A DNA stretch of 64,000 nt from a cyanobacterium endosymbiont of Epithemia clementina EcSB (lineage in GTDB: Bacteria > Cyanobacteriota > Cyanobacteriia > Cyanobacteriales > Microcystaceae), in assembly GCF_029919255.1 (NCBI RefSeq), contig NZ_CP123991.1:1047110-1111109 (forward strand), read 5' to 3'. Below the pieces are notes generated by a model. It was not told the origin of the DNA. It made no database searches and saw only the letters and a list, made by a program, of their open reading frames with translations. Below are positions 31,538 to 41,809 of the stretch, one piece after another. How positions within the stretch are numbered: the first letter of the stretch is position 1; each line of letters begins with the position of its first letter. The translations under genes and the position numbers were made by a program.

Positions 31538-32659
31538 TCAATTTTTAAGGGAATGAGGATCTAGAGCATCACGTAGTCCATCACCAAGTAGGTTAAAGGA
31601 TAAAACGGTAAGAACGATCAAAAGGGCAGGTGGCCAAATCAACCAAGGTTGTAGAATTAAAATCGAGGCATTAGTAGCTACTGAAAGTAAATTCCCCCAA
31701 CTAGGATCTGGTTGTTGAATTCCTAAACCAATGAGACTCAACACAGACTCAGCCACAATGAATCCAGGGACAGCGAGAGTAGCAGAGATGATGATATAGG
31801 TGGCGGTTTGAGGTAACACATGACGAACAATAATTCGTCCAGGAGTTGCTCCCATTGCCCTTGCTGCCTGGATGAACTCTTGTTCTTTGAGAGAGAGAAC
31901 TTGACCTCGAATCACCCTTGCTAGTCCAGACCAACTAATAAGAGAAGTAATGAGAATAATGAGTAAAAATCGTTGTGCACTGCTTAAACTGGGGGGAAGA
32001 ACTGCCGCTAAGGCAACTAACAGGTAAATTCCTGGAATGGTCATTAATACTTCTACCAGACGCATTAATATCATATCCAACCACCCCCCAAAATAGCCAG
32101 AAATACCTCCAACAAGTATACCGAGGGGAAAAGAAACTACAATTCCTACTAAGCCAATAAATAGACTAATTCTTCCGCCAAATAGCAATCGACTGAATTC
32201 ATCTCGTCCTTGTTCATCAGTTCCAAGGAGGTTAAATTTAGCCTTTCCTACCGCCCCGAATAGATGGCGATTAACAGGTATTCCTGGAAACAGTTCTACT
32301 TCTTCAAAAGCGGGAGGTAAAGGAAGGCGAAGTTGAAACAGTTGATAACGGTCACCTTTAATAAACAGACGAATGGGTGTAGGATTTTCAAAATCGACAT
32401 TTAAAGTCCGTTCTCCTGTTTCCACATCTGTTGGACTTTGAGTTGTGGGGTAAATATGAGGTCCAATAAACTTTCCTTCTGGGGTTGTCCAGTAGATGGG
32501 AGTTGGGGGCAACAAAGACCCGTCAACTTGAGAAAGATAGGGATTGTAGGGAGCAATAAAATCCGCTAAAATTACTGAAATATATAAAAATATTAATATA
32601 GTTGCTCCAAAACGAGCTAGATGGTTGTTTCTAAGTTTTTGAAACCAGTTCATAAGCAC
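31538..32659 (-). CDS. ABC transporter permease, DppC/OppC type
   Basis: This 373-residue permease belongs to the dipeptide/oligopeptide/nickel class. An N-terminal transmembrane helix (about residues 15-33) precedes a long extracytoplasmic insert (about 40-145), then GTDEQGRDEFSRLLFGGRIS, typical of DppC, and further helices. The EAA loop reads EFIQAARAMGATPGRIIVRHVLPQ, where the ATPase docks. The partner permease, binding protein and ATPases are not in this window, so the transporter must be completed from other loci, as is common in cyanobacteria. The substrate is not certain. Confidence 0.9.
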   Translation of the reverse strand: MLMNWFQKLRNNHLARFGATILIFLYISVILADFIAPYNPYLSQVDGSLLPPTPIYWTTPEGKFIGPHIYPTTQSPTDVETGERTLNVDFENPTPIRLFIKGDRYQLFQLRLPLPPAFEEVELFPGIPVNRHLFGAVGKAKFNLLGTDEQGRDEFSRLLFGGRISLFIGLVGIVVSFPLGILVGGISGYFGGWLDMILMRLVEVLMTIPGIYLLVALAAVLPPSLSSAQRFLLIILITSLISWSGLARVIRGQVLSLKEQEFIQAARAMGATPGRIIVRHVLPQTATYIIISATLAVPGFIVAESVLSLIGLGIQQPDPSWGNLLSVATNASILILQPWLIWPPALLIVLTVLSFNLLGDGLRDALDPHSLKN

Positions 32660-34789
32660 TATAGCTAATCATTTATATGTTGATTGTATAGTGGCTGACT
32701 CAATATTTGATTACCGATGATAAGGTCTGGAGACAGGAAGATGGGAAAAATCTTTTACTTTTCGCTTTCTGGAGACAAAGACATTTATCTTGATTAGTTT
32801 AGATCTGTCAAGATAAGTGTCTTTAAATAAACACTAAAAAAGATAATTATTTTGTATTTTTATATTTAAATACTCATGGTTAAATTGATATTGCTTTAAT
32901 TACTCTAAAAAATAGTAATTAAAGCAATATCATAAGTTCTATTTAATGACAAAAACAGTATTTTTCTCTACATTTGCAGTATTGATCAGTTTTATATATC
33001 TCTCTGTCTGTTTTTTTACTTGTTATTTTTTTTGTATGTTTTCGTTTATAGACCTTTTTAAAGAAAAAATTACTGATTCTTTCAGAATTTGATTTAACCT
33101 TTTTCGCTTTTGTAAGCTAATAGATAATTTTTAGCTATTTAAAATATTTAAATGCTCTTATGAGAGGTCTTTAAGATTGTTATATTTTATTCTTTCTAGG
33201 TTATTTTTTTTACCTCTCTGAGAATATCACAATTATTTTCTTCTTTAGAGAATAGAAATATGCAAAGTTTTAGGATGGTTTTAGTAATCAGAAAAGAAGT
33301 AATTAAACGGTTGAGTGAGCACTATCAGTTATGCCGACACTTTATAGTGATAATTTACGTCATAAAACAATTAAAGTAGGACAAAAAATTAGAGTATGTC
33401 GTTTATTGAAAGAGAATCTTAATACTTTAGATTTATAACTAAAAATAGTAAAGTAAACAGAAGATTACACAGTAACTACTTATAGATAAGAAAAAAATCT
33501 ATAAAATAAATTACTAACAAAAGTCAACTTTTAAATTTAAAGTTATATTATTACAATAATAACTCAATTATAAAGAAACAATATTACTCGACAGAAGATA
33601 AATAATATGTGTAAAAATAAAAATAAATAGAAAAAATATACGAATTTAAAAGATAAGATGAACCAGAAGTATGAATTTCAGAAAAAGCTAAAATAATCGG
33701 TAATAAGTTTTAGTTTAAGAATATCAAGTGTGGTATTTATGTACGGATATTTTATCAATATATCCGTATGAACAAATATAGGTTTTTGTTAACAGAGATT
33801 TTGGGACTTTTTAACCAGAACTAGAATAGTTTTTACTGATTGTAAGGTAACTGCCACTGTTAGCTTGCCATATTTAAGCCAAAATACTCTAACCGATACC
33901 TATAAAAGAGAGCATTCAGTGTCCTTAATACTTTTAACTGAGTGTCGGTTTCCGACCATATTTTTAACTTTTGAGTCTTCATATGCTATTAACTATACAG
34001 AATAAATTACGTCTAGTACTGTTTTCTCAGTATAAGCTCTACGACGCTTCTGTTCTTTATGAGAATATTGAGAAATTTATCCTTGATCATTATTTTTGTA
34101 AATGTAGAATTAGTTTAAATTTCTAATTCCTTTTATTTTTAATGTACCAAATCTATTTTTTGAGTAGAAATCATCTCATTTCTAAGATATAAAAGTTTTT
34201 GTTAACTTATTTTTTTATCAAAAAAATGACGATTATCCTAGAATAATAACGTAAAATAAACTGGTTAAATAGTTTTTCAAAAAAACTTCAAGTTTTAAAA
34301 TTGACGATAATTTCCAAATCTATAAACTCTCCTTTAAATCTACGTTAATTCATTATTATCCCTTTCTATACTTCTTTAGCATAAAAAGAATATGCCTTTT
34401 TATTTCAAAATCTAATTAATATTTTTTAGAAAAAAGATATTTTTTTAAAAATAGTTATTGTACTTATTTTTTACTTATTTAAAAACTTTATTTTTCCAAC
34501 AAAAATGATATTTACTTGAGATAAATATCAATTTTTCAATTTTTTTTGAGTATTTACCTATTTCATGAAAAAAATATGTCTGTTAAGAATTTAGTCTGTG
34601 GCATTTTTATCAGTAAAGTTTAATTTAAACCTTTTTATTTGTAATTCTTGAGCATTTTATCATTTATTTGGGTATTTTTATCTTTATCATTCCTGCACTC
34701 ACTTATTTATCCAAAAACACTCACACTACAAAATAATTTTCTTATACTTTAATCATAGCAATTTCATCAATTTTTACCCGTTTCAATGT
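32660..34789. other. 2.1-kb gene-free AT-rich tract
   Basis: No intact gene. A 35-codon forward phrase at 33331-33438 (MPTLYSDNLRHKTIKVGQKI...) is protein-like but too short to call. Many homopolymer runs are present, and the rest is structureless. Confidence 0.45.
32887..32931. repeat. inverted repeat with 18-bp perfect arms
   Basis: Arms 32887-32904 and 32914-32931 are exact reverse complements with a nine-base loop. It lies about 230 bases upstream of the DppC-type gene and is not positioned as a terminator for any visible gene. Confidence 0.85.
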
Positions 34790-35165
34790 CTGAGATTATC
34801 GGCCGTTTTCTATAGAATTATTTCCCTTTAGTTGCACTGGCAAAGTAACGAACAATGGCTATATGAACTCCAGTTTTGTCAAGAAAAACTAGGTCTGAAA
34901 GTTTGAGTTTTCCAGGTGTAGTTCAATATTTCCGCCTCAAGGTTTTCACTCTGTATCTGTAAGCTTCCAAGGACTGAAGTGTTTTTTTTAGGTTAACTTA
35001 AATTTTTGGAGCAAAGAGCACCTGGGAGGAAGACCAACTGTAACATCTATTTTTTCGCATAAGCGAGTACTTAGTCCCTGTAGAGTCGCATCGTCATCTT
35101 ATTCTAGCGATTGTTCTACGACATCTATTCTGTCTTAAATTAAAGGAAATTTTCCTCGGCTATGT
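34790..35165 (-). mobile_element. IS630-family transposase remnant (copy B)
   Basis: The reverse complement matches about 50-415 of this window at about 95% identity by eye, including the DLVFLDKTGVHIAI catalytic block (about 34856-34897). The copy covers only the N-terminal half of the transposase; near 34790 it diverges from copy A. Several stops are shared with copy A, which suggests the element was already damaged, or uses frameshifting, before duplication. Confidence 0.75.
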
Positions 35166-35289
35166 TGATTCGTATTATTCTTAGTTTCTATTGAGAATAT
35201 CTATGAAGTATGGCTTTATTTTTTTGCGCAACTAATATTTCTTAGTTTTTTTACTTTAACCTATCCGAACGAAAACTACCTTCGGATTT

Positions 35290-35520
35290 TAATTGCAATA
35301 AAAAACCGCCGTGCCGTTTTACCTCAGTTTATGACCTGGATGGACCAGGTGGGTGCTAACGCCTTTTATTTCTGTTTCCGAGTACAAGCCCGGTTTACTA
35401 CCACAAAAAGCTGCCGGCTCCCTAAACTTACAAAGCATAGATCAAAAAACTTTATTGGCAGTCACCAACGCGGCAGTTACAACTAATCCTACCATAATTG
35501 GAAGAGTTGAGGTTCTCTAG
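35290..35520 (+). pseudogene. tail fragment of an unidentified gene
   Basis: Two forward frames, joined by one frameshift near 35375, read AVLPQFMTWMDQVGANAF, then LLPQKAAGSLNLQSIDQKTL and LAVTNAAVTTNPTIIGRVEV, ending at a stop at 35518-35520. The sequence is less AT-rich than its flanks, so it looks like a once-real coding end. I do not recognise it. Confidence 0.45.
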
Positions 35521-35567
35521 TTATTGCTATTAAGATGAATGCTGCTAGAATTATCCAGTCTCAATCA

Positions 35568-35575
35568 GCGATCGC
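35568..35575. repeat. HIP1 octamer GCGATCGC
   Basis: A HIP1 palindrome three bases before the preferred start codon of the following glycosyltransferase gene. Confidence 0.8.
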
Positions 35576-35577
35576 GG

Positions 35578-36801
35578 ATGAAGATTCTTATGGTCTCATC
35601 TACTTTTCCCTACCCTCCCATCCAGGGTAAAACTCAGATGAGAACGTTTTCCTTGCTTAAACATCTAAATAAACGTCACGATCTTACCCTTGTGACGCAA
35701 TTCCCCGAGCAGATAATAGAAGAGGATATAAATAGCTTAAGGCAACAGGTTGAAAACTGTATTATTTTTCCATCTGTTAACCGCGAAGCTAATTCGTCAG
35801 GGTTTCTTAATAAAGCTAAACAATTAGGAGTCTTTTTCCAACAGGGGACTCCTCCAAGGTTTTTATCCCACTATTCTCTCAAGATTCAAGAATGCTTAGA
35901 CCAAGCTATAGATTCAGGAGAGTTTGATCTCCTAACCTGTGAAGGAAGTAGCAATGAAATCTATGTGCGTCCTCAGTGGCGGGAAAAATTACCGACACTG
36001 ATCAATATTCATCGTTCGGTGTGGGGAACGTATAAACATCAAACAAAAACCCAAGCAACAGAATCTGGCTTGCGAAATCAGATTAACTTACCTTTATTAC
36101 GTCGCTATGAAAAGCAGTATTGTGGTAAATTTTTATCAGTTGTAACAACATCGAAAACTGAGCAAAAACTACTAAAAGATTTAAAGCTAGAAACTCCTGT
36201 TACCCTCATCCCCAACGGGTTAGATTTAAGTAGGTTTCCCAAACGAACAGTCAACCAGGGGGGCCAGCGTGTTGTTTTTATTGGAGCGATGGACAAACCT
36301 GGAAATATTGATGCAGCGCGTTTCTTCAGTTTGGAAGTTTTTCCGAAACTGCGTAAACGTTATCCAGAAGCTACATTAGAATTAGTGGGAATTCGTCCTG
36401 CCCCAGAAGTAAAAGAACTCGGACAAATTCCAGGGATTGCAGTAACAGGTCAAGTGCCTTCAGTGATTGAATATCTTCATTGGGCAACGGTTTGTGTTAT
36501 TCCTATTCGCAAAAGTACGGGGACCAAAATTAGAAGTCTCCAAACTTTAGCGACAGGTACCCCCCTAGTAGCGAGTGATTACGGTTTAGAAGGATTACCC
36601 ATTGACGGCACTGGGGTTCCTCTAAGTGCCATGAGGGCCAATGGGGTAGATGAGTATGTCTATGCTATTGGCCGCTTGTTTGAACAACCCAAGTTAAGGG
36701 GAAAACTGTCTATCAATGGTCGAGCTTTGGTCGAAAAAGAGTACACTTGGGAACGAACAGGCGAACGTTATGAACAACTCCTAGCCAATTTGACATCATA
36801 A
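35578..36801 (+). CDS. family-4 glycosyltransferase (GT-B fold)
   Basis: From ATG 35578 the product has 407 residues and begins MKILMVSSTFPYPPIQGKTQ, the usual N-terminus of this group; the open frame reaches back to ATG 35539. The C-terminal Rossmann lobe holds VTLIPNGLDLSRFP, VVFIGAMDKPGNIDAARFF and the donor-binding KIRSLQTLATGTPLVASDYG segment. Such enzymes transfer a sugar from a nucleotide donor onto lipid-linked or surface glycans. It leads a three-gene forward operon: 17 bases separate it from the sulfotransferase-like gene. Confidence 0.88.
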   Translation: MKILMVSSTFPYPPIQGKTQMRTFSLLKHLNKRHDLTLVTQFPEQIIEEDINSLRQQVENCIIFPSVNREANSSGFLNKAKQLGVFFQQGTPPRFLSHYSLKIQECLDQAIDSGEFDLLTCEGSSNEIYVRPQWREKLPTLINIHRSVWGTYKHQTKTQATESGLRNQINLPLLRRYEKQYCGKFLSVVTTSKTEQKLLKDLKLETPVTLIPNGLDLSRFPKRTVNQGGQRVVFIGAMDKPGNIDAARFFSLEVFPKLRKRYPEATLELVGIRPAPEVKELGQIPGIAVTGQVPSVIEYLHWATVCVIPIRKSTGTKIRSLQTLATGTPLVASDYGLEGLPIDGTGVPLSAMRANGVDEYVYAIGRLFEQPKLRGKLSINGRALVEKEYTWERTGERYEQLLANLTS

Positions 36802-36818
36802 ACGATTATAATCACCCA

Positions 36819-37592
36819 ATGAAAATTCCTGTTATCTATGCCTATCCTCGTTCAGGAGGAACATTAGTTAACCGATGTTTAGGGAGTATTCCAGGTAATC
36901 TTATTTTATCGGAAGTCAATCCCCTAGCTGCCGTCAGTCCTATTGCTTATCAAGCACAACACTGGCTTAGTCTTTTAACCCAAGATCAGGTTAATGATTT
37001 TGTCCAAAAACCCTATGGACAACAGATAAACTATTTAGCTACCATATCTCGAAAATTTAACTATCATCTTATTATTCGTGATTGGACTGGGGTAAATTTT
37101 ATTGAAAATCCCACAGGAGATAACATCTTGACACCGAGTTTCTTATTAGAGCAGGCCATTTATTTATCTCATTACGGACTAACCCCTTTGCCCTTAGTTA
37201 TAACTCGTCGTGGGGCTGATGTTTATGAGTCGATAACCCGCACCTTTCAACACTTACAGTGTCCGGTTCAACGCTTTGGAGAAATATATCTAAAATATGC
37301 TCAGGCTATTTGGAAATATCCGATCTTCCATTATGAACAAATCTGTGAGGATCCTCTAACTCAAATTCATTCGATCTGCGAAATTCTTGACATTAATTAC
37401 GATCCAACTTTTATCAAGAGATTTCATCACTTTGATCGTTGTACAGGAGATAATCGCTTAAAGCAATCATCAAAAGGTGGACAACTTACTGAGATTAAGT
37501 TACTTCCGAGTAATACAGAATCTGAGTCTTATATCGCAGCCAGTGTTGATCGAAACTGTCGGAGGGCAGATAAATTATTAGGTTATGAATGA
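36819..37592 (+). CDS. sulfotransferase-like protein
   Basis: The 257-residue protein opens with IYAYPRSGGTLVNRCLGSIP, a clear 5'-phosphosulfate-binding loop of PAPS-dependent sulfotransferases. Further on it has LVITRRGADVYESITRTFQH, a plausible 3'-phosphate-binding region, and FHYEQICEDP. The reaction would be sulfation of a glycan or other small acceptor in the cytoplasm. It lies between a glycosyltransferase and a coiled-coil gene whose start (37585) overlaps its end by eight bases, so translation is probably coupled. Weak similarity makes the exact acceptor unknowable. Confidence 0.75.
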   Translation: MKIPVIYAYPRSGGTLVNRCLGSIPGNLILSEVNPLAAVSPIAYQAQHWLSLLTQDQVNDFVQKPYGQQINYLATISRKFNYHLIIRDWTGVNFIENPTGDNILTPSFLLEQAIYLSHYGLTPLPLVITRRGADVYESITRTFQHLQCPVQRFGEIYLKYAQAIWKYPIFHYEQICEDPLTQIHSICEILDINYDPTFIKRFHHFDRCTGDNRLKQSSKGGQLTEIKLLPSNTESESYIAASVDRNCRRADKLLGYE

Positions 37593-37986
37593 AACAGAAT
37601 TGTTAAAAACAGTTTGGGATATACTCGAATCACGAGACCTAACTATTTTAAAAGGGCGTAAAGAATTAAGAGCAATTCAGTATCTCTTACATCAAACCCA
37701 ATTAAAATTGGCCGACACTATGCAGCGATTAGTAGAAGGTCAAGTTCAACAAAAATCACTTCAACAGACAATTAATGAACGAGAAACACAAATAGAAGAT
37801 ATTGAGAATAAACTAAATATCAGTGAAGAAAATCGACTTTTTTTATTAAAATATATTGATAAATTACAGGAAGAACTTAATAATAGTAAAGCTACTATTA
37901 TAGGCATGGAAAGTAGTAAATTTTGGCAGTTAAGGACTTATTTTTTGAAACTTAAAAAATCTCTAGGTTTAAAAATAGAAGAGTAG
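37585..37986 (+). CDS. coiled-coil protein with SKFWxLR C-terminal motif
   Basis: The 133-residue protein is mostly coiled coil (about residues 40-110, rich in Gln, Glu and Leu). It ends with MESSKFWQLRTYFLKLKKSL. A closely similar tail (MKTSKFWKLRTKWFHLKQKL) ends the 1028-residue glycosyltransferase fusion encoded on the other strand of this locus. The same kind of tail occurs in cyanobacterial glycan-synthesis proteins. A scaffold or membrane-association role for the assembly is my inference. Its stop is one base from the stop of the convergent gene. Confidence 0.7.
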   Translation: MNETELLKTVWDILESRDLTILKGRKELRAIQYLLHQTQLKLADTMQRLVEGQVQQKSLQQTINERETQIEDIENKLNISEENRLFLLKYIDKLQEELNNSKATIIGMESSKFWQLRTYFLKLKKSLGLKIEE

Positions 37987-37987
37987 C

Positions 37988-38656
37988 TTAATATTTTACT
38001 TGTTCAAATTTATAGTTTCCCCACTCTATTTCTTCTTGAAACTTTGTGTAAACTTTTTCTTTTAATACTTCATCAAAATAAATAGAATAATGTTTTCGGT
38101 TAGATCTATTCCGAACAGGTAAGGGTTGGTAAGGAATATCAATTATTTCACATACTTTTTGAAAATCTTCGTTAAGATGTTCAAATCGCATTAAAAAATC
38201 AATATCTTCATCTAGTTTTTTGCGATTAAAATTGATAGATAAGCCTAGTTTTTTTAGTTTTTTTCCTAAAAAAGAGTTTGAAGAAAAAGTAATATATTCT
38301 CTTAAATTTGGTACTTCTTCAATTAAATCAATGAAGTCTTGTCTGACCCAATTTTGAATCCCCCGATGGGGTGAAAAATACCAGGAAATCATATGATCGT
38401 AAGGATTTCTAATGGTAGCAAACTTAAAAAGTTTTTGATATAGATCAACTTCTAAGATTTCCTGGTAGTGTTTTAGGGTTGAGTGTTTTATAACTTCATA
38501 TACATCATTTCTAACCTCAAAACGTTCAACTCCATCCTGATGTTCTCCATGAGTCACAATTTTATCTTCAGAATAGTGCTGTAAAACATTCTGAACACTA
38601 TTTCCTGCTGTTTTTGGAACATGAATAAATAAAAATCGTTTCTGTACAGAAAGCAT
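37988..38656 (-). CDS. sulfotransferase family protein (Sulfotransfer_2-like)
   Basis: A 222-residue protein with FIHVPKTAGNSVQNVLQHY, the 5'-phosphosulfate loop typical of carbohydrate sulfotransferases, and FATIRNPYDHMISWYFSPH, the 3'-phosphate-binding Arg/Ser motif. It is the last gene of the reverse operon and lies 27 bases after the large fusion gene. Two sulfotransferase-like proteins of different subfamilies within 2 kb suggest that the product of this locus is sulfated. The fold call is firm, the acceptor unknown. Confidence 0.85.
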   Translation of the reverse strand: MLSVQKRFLFIHVPKTAGNSVQNVLQHYSEDKIVTHGEHQDGVERFEVRNDVYEVIKHSTLKHYQEILEVDLYQKLFKFATIRNPYDHMISWYFSPHRGIQNWVRQDFIDLIEEVPNLREYITFSSNSFLGKKLKKLGLSINFNRKKLDEDIDFLMRFEHLNEDFQKVCEIIDIPYQPLPVRNRSNRKHYSIYFDEVLKEKVYTKFQEEIEWGNYKFEQVKY

Positions 38657-38683
38657 AAGTGACTAAGATACTTACTTAAGTTT

Positions 38684-41600
38684 TTAATCTTTATCAGTGG
38701 GCAAACCTAACTTTTGTTTGAGGTGGAACCATTTAGTCCGTAACTTCCAAAATTTACTAGTTTTCATGGCCTCTATTTTTGTTTGTGCTATATTTAATTG
38801 TTCTTTCAAACTGACAATGTTGTCAACATTAGTAATATAGGATCGAGACTGTTGATGATATTGTTCTAATTCTCCCTTATATTGTTCAACAAGCACATTG
38901 GTAATATTTAATTCCTGTTCAATTTTTTCTAAAAGACTATTAGATTGTTTTAACAAAGATTGTTGCTTTCTCAACAATTTCCAAATGGGTGAGACGGGCG
39001 TTATTTCTCCTGTTCTGATTTTCTCAGAGGTTTCCAGAAAAACATCAGCCACAATATTAGCCATATTTGACCATGAAAAGTGTTTAGTTTGAGCAAATCC
39101 CGCCTCAATTAAATGTTGACGAATTTCAACATTTTGAATTTTATATAACGCTTCAATTAGCTCATATTCATTGAGTTCATTAAGGTAATAAGCTGCCTCA
39201 CCTCCTACTTCACTCAAAGAAGAATTACGACTAGTAATCACAGGACAACCACAAGCCATTGCTTCTAAAATTGGTAAGCCAAACCCTTCATATTTAGACG
39301 GGCATACATAAGCTACAGCAGCAGAATACGCAGCTTTTAACTCTTCATCAGTTAGAGGAGCAACAAAAGTTTCAATTCCCTCTGCGAGTGCTGTTAACTC
39401 AGGTTCTAATTCTGGTTTACCTCCTACACAAAAAATAGTCAATTGTTGTTTATCAACCAATTTAGATAAAGTTCTAAATACATAGATTGCATTTTTATAA
39501 CCATTTAATCCCATTCTTTCTCCTACTAAAAGTAGATATGGTTTTCTGACGTTATATTTTTGTCTAAATTGATTGATCTCTTGTTCTTTTGCCGGAGCAA
39601 AAATAGGTTTTATTCCACAATTAGCAATGGTTATTTCATTAGGCGAAATATGGGGGAAAAAGTGAGTAAGATCATAAGCGGTATTTTGAGAAATTGCCAA
39701 GTAACTAGAAGCGTGCATGATGCCATAGTACTTCTCCTTCCAGCAAACTTCCTCTAAATTAGCCCCAATCACTTCAGGAATCATATCATGAGCTAGAAAA
39801 ACTGACGGGGTAGATAAGGGGGTAGTATAGTAAGTAGAAGTAAATAAATCAGCTCTTTTCTCATCACAAATTTTCTGAAGCATTTGAGCGTCTATATCAG
39901 TTTTATCATAGTCATAAGCAGGAACAGGACGATAGCGAATGTTAGGAATTCTCGGAGCAGTTCCTGCTCGGTCTAAAACAATTAAATGTCTATAAAATCC
40001 GTTTTCTGACCAGCATTTTAATAAGCTTCTCCAAACTTGAGCAATTCCCGAGTCAGCAAACTGGAAGAAGACTCCATCGATCACAATTTGAGGAAAAGGT
40101 TTTTTGACATCCATAGTTTTTTGTTGAATTTCTTTGGAACTTAAGAACCGCCAAGATTGAGAAGTAACATCTTTTTCCATCAGGGGAGCAACACCGCAAA
40201 TATTTGCTGGTTCAGCAATAGTTTCATCTGTGACCCACGATAAGTAATTTTTTAATAAAACTGGAAACTCAGTTTGTTCTTGCAATCTTTTCCACTCTTG
40301 AAGAGCATTTTTATAACCGTAATAACTCTCTTTAAAGTAAAGTTGCCCAGAGGTAACATAAGCGAAGTGTTGGAAAAGTAGTCCGTTTTTCTCAGTTTCA
40401 TGATGCAAGAAAGGGTTAATTTCAGCAATATCTTTTATTTGTCCATCGGGTTGAGGACGAACCAATCTTGGGGGTTCATGGGCTTGCCAAATATCTCCTG
40501 GTTGAAATCGCCAAATTCTTAACCATTCTTGATTAGGGTTTTGAGTATAGCAATGACGACTACTAATAACTAGTTTTTCCCCAACAAAATACCAACACCA
40601 GAAATAGGCAGCTGTTTTGTCAGGATACTCATTAAATAATTTTTTAGTTTGAATAATTTGCTCAACAGTCCACAGTTCATCAACATCAATTTGCCATAAT
40701 AAACATTCTTGGTCGATATTTTCTAAAGGCGCATTTACCATTTCTTTTTTACCATCCCAAAAGGTTCTTTTGGGTTTTCGATAAATTCTAATATTTTCAG
40801 GATGTTGCTGTCGTAACTGATCTAAATATTCAGTCGTTCCATCAACACTACGTCCTTCATTATGAATATGACTAAGAATTTCTCCTCCTTTGTTTACACT
40901 CCAGGCTGTATCATGTTTTAGTTCAGCCACTCCTTCAACAATGTGCCAGTACCATTGGCAAGGAAGTTGTTTAAAGATATTAATATGATATTCAATAAAA
41001 GGTTTTCCATTCAGAACTATGGTAAAAAAGTGGATAGGCTGTTCTTCTACAGTGTTTATAGGAGGTTGAAAAATTGACAAATAATCAACTCTAATAAAAA
41101 TAGAATAGCCATTACGAAGTGTTGAATTTTGCTTGATTAGTTTATAGTTAGTATCGCAAAGTAAACGATGATGATTTCCCCAATTTTTATAAGTGCAAAT
41201 ATCATCTAAAAGAATTATTTTTGCCCCATATACTTGCTCCAATTCAATATTTCCTGTAAACTCCGAACCATCGATTAGGACGAGATCAAATTTATCAATT
41301 GAATTTTCTCTTTTAATTATTTCAATTCCATTATCAGGCACTTGAGAACCCTTAACATAATTAATATCTTGAGATAACCAACTCAAGACTCTTTCTAAAG
41401 GATACTTATTTAAAGATGTCTGATGAGAGTGATAAAATTTTCTGACTGTTTCTTCATCAGGAAATTGATCAATAGCAATAGAAGAGACATTGTAGCACCT
41501 AACAAATGGATCATCACTATAATGTTGTTTCAAGACATTAAAACGAGTTTGAGATACCTCCATACAAAATAAAGTTGGCTGGTTGGGATTTTCTCGTAAC

Positions 41601-41770
41601 CCTTTAGTCAGGGCTTCTGTACTACCTCTTCCTGAAGAAGAACCTATCTCTAAAACTGTTCTTATTTTACTAAAACGAGCTATTTCTTGAATAGCTTGAT
41701 AAAATTCATCATTTTTAATTTCAGGAGCTATAATGAGGTTCAGTTCTGATTGTTTTAAATTATTTATCAT
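38684..41770 (-). CDS. methyltransferase - GT2-like - GT4 glycosyltransferase fusion with coiled-coil tail
   Basis: A 1028-residue cytoplasmic multidomain protein. Residues about 1-230 form a class I methyltransferase-like domain (TVLEIGSSSGRGSTEAL, FDLVLIDGSEF). About 240-545 is a family-2-like glycosyltransferase segment (FFTIVLNGKPFIEYHI, WQIDVDELW with a DxD-like motif). About 550-935 is a GT4 domain (GIAQVWRSLLKCW, LLVGERMGLNGYKNAIYVF, PSKYEGFGLPILEAMACGCP). The tail is coiled coil plus SKFWKLRTKW. The frame is undamaged. It lies 39 bases downstream of a GT2 gene. The combination implies sequential sugar additions plus methyl transfer on one chain; that function is inferred. Confidence 0.85.
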   Translation of the reverse strand: MINNLKQSELNLIIAPEIKNDEFYQAIQEIARFSKIRTVLEIGSSSGRGSTEALTKGLRENPNQPTLFCMEVSQTRFNVLKQHYSDDPFVRCYNVSSIAIDQFPDEETVRKFYHSHQTSLNKYPLERVLSWLSQDINYVKGSQVPDNGIEIIKRENSIDKFDLVLIDGSEFTGNIELEQVYGAKIILLDDICTYKNWGNHHRLLCDTNYKLIKQNSTLRNGYSIFIRVDYLSIFQPPINTVEEQPIHFFTIVLNGKPFIEYHINIFKQLPCQWYWHIVEGVAELKHDTAWSVNKGGEILSHIHNEGRSVDGTTEYLDQLRQQHPENIRIYRKPKRTFWDGKKEMVNAPLENIDQECLLWQIDVDELWTVEQIIQTKKLFNEYPDKTAAYFWCWYFVGEKLVISSRHCYTQNPNQEWLRIWRFQPGDIWQAHEPPRLVRPQPDGQIKDIAEINPFLHHETEKNGLLFQHFAYVTSGQLYFKESYYGYKNALQEWKRLQEQTEFPVLLKNYLSWVTDETIAEPANICGVAPLMEKDVTSQSWRFLSSKEIQQKTMDVKKPFPQIVIDGVFFQFADSGIAQVWRSLLKCWSENGFYRHLIVLDRAGTAPRIPNIRYRPVPAYDYDKTDIDAQMLQKICDEKRADLFTSTYYTTPLSTPSVFLAHDMIPEVIGANLEEVCWKEKYYGIMHASSYLAISQNTAYDLTHFFPHISPNEITIANCGIKPIFAPAKEQEINQFRQKYNVRKPYLLLVGERMGLNGYKNAIYVFRTLSKLVDKQQLTIFCVGGKPELEPELTALAEGIETFVAPLTDEELKAAYSAAVAYVCPSKYEGFGLPILEAMACGCPVITSRNSSLSEVGGEAAYYLNELNEYELIEALYKIQNVEIRQHLIEAGFAQTKHFSWSNMANIVADVFLETSEKIRTGEITPVSPIWKLLRKQQSLLKQSNSLLEKIEQELNITNVLVEQYKGELEQYHQQSRSYITNVDNIVSLKEQLNIAQTKIEAMKTSKFWKLRTKWFHLKQKLGLPTDKD

Positions 41771-41809
41771 TTTATTTCTTTTATTAATTAATTATCAAAT
41801 ATAAAATTA

